From positions 1 to 5,324 of the forward strand of contig MVQZ01000161.1 of the NCBI GenBank assembly GCA_002067565.1: a stretch of DNA of 5,324 bases, written 5' to 3'. Each line of letters starts with the position of its first letter. The stretch's first letter is position 1. Origin of the DNA: Methanobacterium sp. PtaU1.Bin242. GTDB lineage: Archaea > Methanobacteriota > Methanobacteria > Methanobacteriales > Methanobacteriaceae. Shown here one piece after another: positions 1 through 4,137 of the stretch. The notes beneath the pieces are model-generated. The model was given only the letters and a program-made list of their open reading frames with translations, was not told the origin of the DNA and made no database searches. A program made the translations under genes and the position numbers.

Positions 1-911
1 ACGGATATGAAATGGCAATCACGTCTTTTAGCTATTTCTTTAAGTCTCTTATCTGGGAAGGGGAATAATGTTTTGGGCCTGAAAAGTCCTGCTTTAATTT
101 TCTCATCTCTAGCATGTTCAACAGCGGATCTGGCTATTCTGCTGCTTATACCATAGGCGACCAGAATGATATCCGCATCTTCCAGCTGGTATTCATCATA
201 ATCCACTTCTTTGTCTTTTATTTCTGCATATTTCTCCTGGAGTCTGTAGTTGAAATCCTCCAGCTGGTCGAAGTTAAGGAATATGGAGGTCACCAGATTT
301 CTCATGGTTTCTCTGTTCCCGCAGACTGCCCAGTTAACATCTATCTCTGGCTGGACTGCTTCTTCTGGAAACTTTAATGGCTCAACCATCTGTCCCAGAA
401 CACTGTCTGCCAGTATGATAACAGGGTTACGGTATTTATTTGCCAGATCAAAGGCTTTCATGGTGAAATCACACATTTCCTGCACAGAATTAGGGGCCAA
501 TACTATATTATGATAGTTACCATGACCTCCTCCCTTTACCAGTTGAGTGTAATCTGCCTGTTCCGGGCCGATGTTTCCCAGTCCCGGACCTGCTCTCATA
601 ACATCCACCACGACACAGGGGAGTTCTGCTCCTGCTAGAAATGATATTCCCTCCTGTTTCAGGCTGATTCCCGGTCCGGAAGAAGCTGTAAGCACCCGAT
701 GCCCTGCGGCAGAGGCTCCGTAAACCATATTTATGGCTGCTTCCTCTGATTCTGCCTGCACAAACTTCCTACCAACCATAGGGAAATATTTTGAGGCCTC
801 GTGGAGAATTTCACTTGCTGGGGTGATTGGATATCCAAAATAGCAGTCACAGCCAGCGTACATAGCACCTATTATAACTGCTGTGTTTCCTTTAATTAGC
901 TGGGTGGCCAT
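1..911 (-). CDS. vorB: 2-oxoisovalerate:ferredoxin oxidoreductase, alpha subunit VorB (partial, C-terminus beyond left edge)
   Basis: This subunit belongs to the cytoplasmic enzyme that interconverts 2-oxoisovalerate plus CoA with isobutyryl-CoA, CO2 and reduced ferredoxin. I read 303 codons from the ATG at 911; family members are about 350 residues, so roughly the last 50 are missing. The N-terminal pyrimidine-binding domain I is clear: YPITP at residues 27-31 (substrate-contacting Thr30), a QAESEEAA segment at 52-59 whose Glu56 aligns with the glutamate that activates thiamine diphosphate, and TASSGPG at 75-81. Domain II begins near residue 240 and includes LVAYGISS. The start is well fixed: its ATG overlaps the vorC stop as TAATG, and GGGGAGG (919-925, minus) lies 7 nt upstream. 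The sequence agrees closely with my memory of Methanothermobacter VorB and less with KorA (2-oxoglutarate), whose motif region differs. The beta/gamma subunit vorA, which carries the thiamine diphosphate site, presumably follows outside the window. A Vor versus Ior/Kor label rests on family recall, not on a search. Confidence 0.93.
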   Translation of the reverse strand, partial: MATQLIKGNTAVIIGAMYAGCDCYFGYPITPASEILHEASKYFPMVGRKFVQAESEEAAINMVYGASAAGHRVLTASSGPGISLKQEGISFLAGAELPCVVVDVMRAGPGLGNIGPEQADYTQLVKGGGHGNYHNIVLAPNSVQEMCDFTMKAFDLANKYRNPVIILADSVLGQMVEPLKFPEEAVQPEIDVNWAVCGNRETMRNLVTSIFLNFDQLEDFNYRLQEKYAEIKDKEVDYDEYQLEDADIILVAYGISSRIARSAVEHARDEKIKAGLFRPKTLFPFPDKRLKEIAKRRDCHFIS

Positions 912-1204
912 TAATCTTCCTCCCCTTTATTTTCATTTATGTCCTGTTTTTTAGTTTTAGCTCTCTTTGGTAGGTGAACTTCAATAGCCAGGGGTTCTGG
1001 ACAGGTGTAATAGCAATCCCCGCATCCTGTGCATCCTTCTCCGCCATAAACCACGTAGTGGTATCCGCGGGGGTTTACGTCATTACTCATTTTTAATGAG
1101 CCCTTTTTACAGGCTAAAATACATCTTTCACATGCTTTGCATTCCAGAGTATTAATTACTGGATAAGGATCTTTTTTTTCCTTTTTTTGAGTCATATTAT
1201 TCAT
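911..1204 (-). CDS. vorC: 2-oxoisovalerate:ferredoxin oxidoreductase, ferredoxin-like delta subunit VorC
   Basis: This is a 97-residue 2[4Fe-4S] protein that should carry electrons between the VOR catalytic core and soluble ferredoxin. Both cluster motifs are complete: Cys22, 25, 28 and 32, and Cys58, 61, 64 and 68. Pro69 follows the second motif, but Lys33 replaces the usual proline after the first. The core from about residue 13 to 78 (starting PYPVINTLECKAC) resembles the roughly 80-residue VorC of Methanothermobacter as I remember it. The protein is longer by a Lys-rich N-terminus and by a charged Lys/Glu/Asn tail (80-97). An in-frame stop lies three codons upstream of the ATG at 1204. 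Neither that ATG nor Met4 (1195) has a strong Shine-Dalgarno site; Met4 has a weak AGATGA 5 nt upstream, so the true start may be 1195. The stop codon overlaps the vorB ATG by one base, which implies co-transcription and probably translational coupling. Confidence 0.93.
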   Translation of the reverse strand: MNNMTQKKEKKDPYPVINTLECKACERCILACKKGSLKMSNDVNPRGYHYVVYGGEGCTGCGDCYYTCPEPLAIEVHLPKRAKTKKQDINENKGEED

Positions 1205-1212
1205 CTTTGGTT

Positions 1213-1223
1213 AATTAATAATT
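1213..1223. promoter_or_regulatory. Second AATTA-A-TAATT element, vorC leader
   Basis: This 11-bp palindrome with a single-base centre matches the element at 1270-1280 except for the central base. With the preceding TT the two share 12 of 13 bases, 57 bp apart. It ends 9 bp upstream of the vorC ATG, so it lies in the presumed leader. A role as a secondary operator is inference. Confidence 0.2.
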
Positions 1224-1268
1224 TTTATTTCGTTTTTTAATTCATTTGTAATAATAATTTAGGTTGTT

Positions 1269-1281
1269 TAATTAGTAATTA
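1269..1281. promoter_or_regulatory. Candidate operator, AATTA-G-TAATT palindrome (vor promoter)
   Basis: AATTA and TAATT are exact inverted half-sites around a single G, and one more flanking T/A pair also matches (13 bp in all). The element sits about 26 bp downstream of the vorCB TATA-like box, where transcription would begin, a position suited to repression. A second copy, AATTA-A-TAATT, is at 1213-1223, and a 10/11 match is at 3871-3881 in front of the regulator gene. The AT-rich background makes chance occurrence possible. Confidence 0.25.
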
Positions 1282-1293
1282 TTTGGGTGTGGA

Positions 1294-1341
1294 ATTTTAT
1301 ATAATCATTTTTCAAAGCTAATGATTGATATATAAAAAATT
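1294..1341 (-). promoter_or_regulatory. Candidate vorCB promoter (two TATA-like boxes)
   Basis: On the minus strand two archaeal TATA-like boxes precede vorC: GATTATATAAAAT near 1295-1307 and TTTTTATATATC near 1328-1339. The usual spacing of about 25 nt puts transcription starts near 1275 or 1305, giving a leader of roughly 70-100 nt. The upstream box overlaps a possible terminator T-run, so the 1295-1307 box is the likelier one. The composition is AT-rich throughout, so this is a pattern match only. Confidence 0.4.
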
Positions 1342-1360
1342 TGAAAATGAAAATTTTTTG
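1333..1360 (-). terminator. Candidate transcription terminator after the acyl-CoA synthetase
   Basis: A perfect 9-bp inverted repeat, AAAAAATTT (1334-1342) and AAATTTTTT (1351-1359), surrounds an 8-nt loop. Read on the minus strand it ends in a run of T's. It lies 107 nt or more downstream of the synthetase stop and upstream of the nearer vorC TATA box. Archaeal termination often needs only oligo-T, which fits, but an all-A/T stem is weak and this could instead be a bent or operator-like element. Confidence 0.35.
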
Positions 1361-1465
1361 ATAAATTTAATCCAAAGATCAGTTTATAAACTTTTTTAGC
1401 AGCTATAATGATATAATCAAGGTTTACTATAAGGTTTTATAATAAATTATAGCGCCTAATTTTAT

Positions 1466-3142
1466 TTATTTTTGCTGTTCTTGGTCTTTGCTTCTGATCT
1501 CCACCCTTCTAATTTTACCACTGATGGTTTTGGGTAGTTCATCTGCAAACTCAATTACCCGTGGATATTTGTAGGGTGCAGTAACCTGTTTAACATGATT
1601 CTGGATTTCCAACTTCAGTTCTTCTGACGGTTGATGGTCCTTGGTTAATACTACGGTGGCTTTAACCACCTGTCCCCTTACGGGATGTGGAACACCAGTT
1701 ATAGCGCACTCCAGAACTGCCGGGTGGGATATCACGGCACTTTCCACTTCAAAGGGACCTATTCGGTATCCGGAGCTTTTAATTATATCATCATTTCTTC
1801 CTACAAACCACAGATATCCGTCTTCATCCATCCAGGCAGTGTCTCCAGTGTGATAATAATCATCATGCCATACTTCATCTGTTTTCTCTGGATCCCGGTA
1901 GTATCCTGTGAAAAGTCCTGGTGGTTTGCTATCCCTGGTTTTGATGACTATTTCTCCTTCCTCTCCCACATCACAAATTTTACCCTCCCTATCCATTAAT
2001 TCTATGGAATATCCGGGAGATGGTTTTCCCATGGAACCGGGTCTAGGTTTCATCCAGGGGAAGTTGGCAATGCAGACCACGCATTCTGTCTGGCCAAACC
2101 CTTCCATCAACCTCAAACCAGTGAATTCGTGAAATTTATTGTATACCTCTGGATTTAGAGGTTCTCCCGCGGTTACAGCATATCTTAGGGTAGAGAAGTC
2201 GTACCCGGTAAGATCTTCTTTTATCAGAAATCTGTAAATGGTGGGTGGAGCACAAAAGGTGGTAACACCATGTTTAGATGCTTTCTCCAGCATACATGCC
2301 GCATCAAATCGTTCATAGTCATAGACAAACACCGCGCTTCCTGAGATCCACTGCCCATATATCTGACCCCACATGGCCTTGGCCCATCCAGTATCTGCTA
2401 CTGTGTAGTGCAGACCATCATCCATCACATTCTGCCAGTATTTAGCAGTTATAATATGGCCAAAAGGATAGGTATAATCATGTTCAACCATCTTAGGAAG
2501 TCCAGTTGTTCCTGATGAAAAATATACAAGTGTTGGCTCATTATTTGAAGTTTTCTGGTCTCCAGATGGGCGTTTAAATTCAGATGATGCTTTTTGGATC
2601 TCTTCACGGAAGTTAAGCCATCCTTCCCTGTTTTCATCCCCTACCAATGCCCTAATAAGTTTAATCTGGCTCAGTTGTTCTTCTGCTTCATCAAAATACT
2701 GGGGAACTCCATCTTCAGCAATACAAACCACCATTTTGATGCCTGCTCGTTCTATACGATAGACTATGTCCTTGGTCTTAAGCATGTGGGTGGCGGGGAT
2801 GGTTATGGCCCCTAATTTATGCAATGCCAGTATACAGAACCAGAACTCATAACGGCTTTTCAGGGTAAGCATCACCCGGTCGCCCTTTTCTATTCCACAT
2901 TCCCGGAAGAAGTTAGCGGTTTTATCACTGTATTTTTTAAGTTCGCTAAAGGTTAATATCCGCTCCTCCTCATCATTACACCATACCAGAGCAACCTTAT
3001 CCGGATGCTCCTCAGCATATTCATCCACCACATCATAGGCGAAATTAAAATTTTCTGGTATATCTATTTTGAAATTTTCTCTAAAATCTTGATATGATTC
3101 AAATTCAATTTTAGGGACAAATTTATTCAGTAAAGACGACAT
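1466..3142 (-). CDS. AMP-forming acyl-CoA synthetase, medium/branched-chain (ACSM/MacS-like)
   Basis: This 558-residue cytoplasmic enzyme should convert a carboxylic acid, ATP and CoA to acyl-CoA, AMP and PPi. All ANL-superfamily core motifs are present: P-loop SSGTTGLPK (209-217), GEPLNPE (326-332), GFGQTE (348-353), HTGD (431-434) with ribose-binding Asp434, GRNDDIIKSSGYRIGP (448-463) with Arg449 and the domain hinge, and PKTISGKIRR (537-546) with catalytic Lys543. Length is full for the ACSM-type family. Trp236, Trp253, Lys255, Trp258, Cys297 and Gly350 match, with a uniform one-residue shift, the acyl-pocket residues I recall for the Methanosarcina acetivorans synthetase that prefers 2-methylbutyrate. 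This argues for small branched acids over acetate. The ATG at 3142 has TGAGGGT 6 nt upstream. The gene lies between a same-strand regulator and vorCB, suggesting that it feeds acyl-CoA to VOR. The substrate is inferred; medium-chain or aromatic acids remain possible. Confidence 0.9.
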   Translation of the reverse strand: MSSLLNKFVPKIEFESYQDFRENFKIDIPENFNFAYDVVDEYAEEHPDKVALVWCNDEEERILTFSELKKYSDKTANFFRECGIEKGDRVMLTLKSRYEFWFCILALHKLGAITIPATHMLKTKDIVYRIERAGIKMVVCIAEDGVPQYFDEAEEQLSQIKLIRALVGDENREGWLNFREEIQKASSEFKRPSGDQKTSNNEPTLVYFSSGTTGLPKMVEHDYTYPFGHIITAKYWQNVMDDGLHYTVADTGWAKAMWGQIYGQWISGSAVFVYDYERFDAACMLEKASKHGVTTFCAPPTIYRFLIKEDLTGYDFSTLRYAVTAGEPLNPEVYNKFHEFTGLRLMEGFGQTECVVCIANFPWMKPRPGSMGKPSPGYSIELMDREGKICDVGEEGEIVIKTRDSKPPGLFTGYYRDPEKTDEVWHDDYYHTGDTAWMDEDGYLWFVGRNDDIIKSSGYRIGPFEVESAVISHPAVLECAITGVPHPVRGQVVKATVVLTKDHQPSEELKLEIQNHVKQVTAPYKYPRVIEFADELPKTISGKIRRVEIRSKDQEQQK

Positions 3143-3193
3143 AATTCTACCCTCATAGATTCCTTTTTGTCTTATTTTGGTGATTTTCAGGTT

Positions 3194-3213
3194 AAAAAAT
3201 CATTTATAATTAC
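3194..3213 (-). promoter_or_regulatory. Candidate promoter or T-run between the regulator and the synthetase
   Basis: On the minus strand GTAATTATAAATG (3201-3213) is a TATA-like box whose start site would fall near 3180, leaving a leader of about 40 nt before the synthetase. It is followed at once by T6 (3194-3199), which could end some regulator transcripts. The 135-bp gap therefore allows either a two-gene operon with partial termination or a separate synthetase promoter. Confidence 0.3.
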
Positions 3214-3245
3214 AGTTTTATTTCCTGTTTTATCTGATAATTCAT

Positions 3246-3263
3246 ATTTAACTAAATTTAACT
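3246..3263. repeat. Tandem ATTTAACT direct repeat, 10-bp period
   Basis: ATTTAACT occurs at 3246-3253 and again at 3256-3263, so the copies start 10 bp apart, about one helical turn. They lie just after the regulator stop codon and upstream of the synthetase TATA-like box. The spacing would suit a protein contacting one face of the DNA, but the sequence is simple and may be chance. Confidence 0.3.
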
Positions 3264-3277
3264 CTTTAATATCTAAA

Positions 3278-3841
3278 TTAAAGGATAACTGCTAAAAATT
3301 TAGCTGATTTATTATCCAGGGCCTCCATAGCATGCTCATAAGAAGAATCGAAAAATATAGAATCCCCTTCTTCAAGTACAATTTCGTTGTCGTGGATGTA
3401 TAATTTTAAAGTACCTTCTATGATGTAATCAAACTCCTGACCGGGGTGTGAGTTTGTTGATGGCTTACTTCCGTCTTCTCTGGGCTCCACTGTCACAACC
3501 AATGGTTCGGCCTTTTTATGGATGAATTTCTCTGCCAGACTCTCGTACTGGTACTGTTTCCTCCTTTCCACATTAACTCCCTTACCTTTCCGGGTTACGG
3601 TAAATATGTTCATCCTGGTCTCTTCTCCAGTTAAAAGCAGACCCATATCCACTTCGAGCTTATGCGCTATTTCAAATAGTACGCTGGCTGGAATATCCGC
3701 CGAACCATCCTCATATCCCTGGTAAATTTCCACCGGGAGATTTAAATAATCTGCCATCTCCTGTGCGCTGACTTCAGATAACTCTCTTAACTCTGAAATA
3801 CGTAGAGCTATTTCCTTCATTTTTTCTTTCAAAGTTAACAC
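3278..3841 (-). CDS. XRE-family helix-turn-helix regulator with C-terminal cupin domain
   Basis: This is a soluble DNA-binding regulator of 187 residues. An XRE/Cro-type helix-turn-helix spans about 11-72 (SAQEMADYLNLP for helices 2-3, then YEDGSADIPASVLFEIAHKL). A linker with GKGVNVERRKQYQYESLAEKFIHKK follows (86-110). A cupin_2 barrel occupies about 112-187: SHPGQEFDYIIEG (131-143) and EEGDSIFFDSSYEH (157-170). Likely metal ligands His132, Glu136 and His170 are present, but the first histidine of the classical HxH pair is absent (Asn130), so metal binding is uncertain. The open frame begins at GTG (3841). A TTG at 3832 with GGGTG upstream aligns better with homologue N-termini as I recall them, and an ATG lies at 3820, so the start is not settled. 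It precedes the acyl-CoA synthetase on the same strand with a 135-bp gap, suggesting control of that gene and perhaps vorCB in response to a small ligand. No transmembrane segment is seen. Confidence 0.88.
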   Translation of the reverse strand: MLTLKEKMKEIALRISELRELSEVSAQEMADYLNLPVEIYQGYEDGSADIPASVLFEIAHKLEVDMGLLLTGEETRMNIFTVTRKGKGVNVERRKQYQYESLAEKFIHKKAEPLVVTVEPREDGSKPSTNSHPGQEFDYIIEGTLKLYIHDNEIVLEEGDSIFFDSSYEHAMEALDNKSAKFLAVIL

Positions 3842-3870
3842 CCACTATTCCATTAATTTAAATGTAATAG

Positions 3871-3900
3871 AATTATTAATCCTTAGATTGTTTATATCTT
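3871..3900 (-). promoter_or_regulatory. Candidate regulator-gene promoter with overlapping operator-like element
   Basis: On the minus strand AAGATATAAAC (3890-3900) is a TATA-like box. A start site about 25 nt downstream would fall near 3870, giving a leader of roughly 30 nt. Directly between them, 3871-3881 reads AATTATTAATC, a 10/11 match to the AATTA-N-TAATT element at the vorCB promoter. This is consistent with autoregulation by the HTH-cupin protein, which is inference only. Confidence 0.35.
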
Positions 3901-3928
3901 TAATATTGATCTATTTATTTAAGTTCCA

Positions 3929-3963
3929 GTCATTTTTTTTATAGTATTAGGTAAAAAAAAGAC
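3929..3963. repeat. Imperfect T8/A8 inverted repeat
   Basis: GTC-A-TTTTTTTT (3929-3940) faces AAAAAAAA-GAC (3953-3963) across a 12-nt loop. The arms pair over 11 bp with one bulged A at 3932. No gene end lies nearby that would call for a terminator, so it may be an A-tract bend, an insulating terminator between divergent promoters, or the end of an unseen short transcript. Confidence 0.35.
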
Positions 3964-4079
3964 CATTTCAGTATCATTAGGATACAAATAGATGTTAAAA
4001 TATATTATATATAAATTCTATCTTTTAATATATAATGATTGTTAATGACAATTTATGTTTCTATTAATAATTAATATCT

Positions 4080-4091
4080 ATTATATATAAA
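4080..4091 (+). promoter_or_regulatory. TATA-like box for the 7TM-PAS sensor gene
   Basis: ATTATATATAAA fits the archaeal TATA consensus well and lies about 47 bp upstream of the ATG. A start site about 25 nt downstream would fall near 4112, giving a leader of about 25 nt that contains the GAGGAT ribosome binding site at 4128-4133. An identical 12-mer at 4004-4015 could serve as an alternative, more distant promoter. Confidence 0.5.
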
Positions 4092-4137
4092 CTATGAATA
4101 ATATTAAAATAATTTCATAAAATATTTGAGGATAAAT

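Larger units (their letters stand above)
1205..1465. other. AT-rich spacer between the acyl-CoA synthetase and vorC
   Basis: This 261-bp gap has no credible coding sequence on either strand. It must hold the 3' end of the synthetase transcript and very likely the vorCB promoter. It contains an A/T-only hairpin followed by a T-run, two TATA-like boxes, two copies of AATTA-N-TAATT, a perfect 12-bp palindrome AGTTTATAAACT (1381-1392), and a weak nested inverted repeat CTATAA...TTATAG (1427-1452) just after the synthetase stop codon. I see no tRNA-like or GC-rich structured RNA here. Confidence 0.7.
3842..4137. other. Divergent AT-rich regulatory spacer
   Basis: This 296-bp gap between two divergently transcribed genes has no plausible coding sequence. 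It carries a leftward TATA-like box for the regulator, at least one rightward TATA-like box for the sensor gene, the 12-mer ATTATATATAAA twice (4004-4015 and 4080-4091), a T8/A8 inverted repeat (3929-3963), and short inverted repeats GTATC/GATAC (3971-3985) and ATTGT/ACAAT (4038-4052). Confidence 0.7.

Noticed and set aside
114..513. Two overlapping plus-strand open frames of 87 codons
   Set aside because: They lie antisense to vorB, whose protein has clear family motifs throughout this interval; no ribosome site or recognisable domain is seen.
1..1204. Assignment as 2-oxoglutarate:ferredoxin oxidoreductase (KorA/KorD)
   Set aside because: The domain I sequence after YPITP and the ferredoxin-like subunit agree better with VorB/VorC as I recall them; the Kor alpha subunit has a different glutamate-region and linker sequence.
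1381..1392. Perfect 12-bp palindrome AGTTTATAAACT
   Set aside because: It is real, but simple A/T-rich palindromes are common in such spacers, and it has no second copy or meaningful position relative to a start site, so it is mentioned only in the spacer description.
1205..1465. Possible small RNA or riboswitch in the spacer before vorC
   Set aside because: No GC-containing stems, known riboswitch core or tRNA-like structure could be found; only A/T inverted repeats are present.
1641..2815. Plus-strand open frames of 62-104 codons, and a minus-strand frame at 2449-2637
   Set aside because: All fall inside the acyl-CoA synthetase, which is intact with every core motif in one frame; these are shadow frames.
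3522..3725. Plus-strand open frame of 67 codons
   Set aside because: It is antisense to the HTH-cupin gene and has no protein features of its own.
3842..4137. CRISPR leader/array or insertion-sequence ends in the divergent spacer
   Set aside because: There are no regularly spaced repeats of CRISPR length, no target-site duplications and no transposase remnant.
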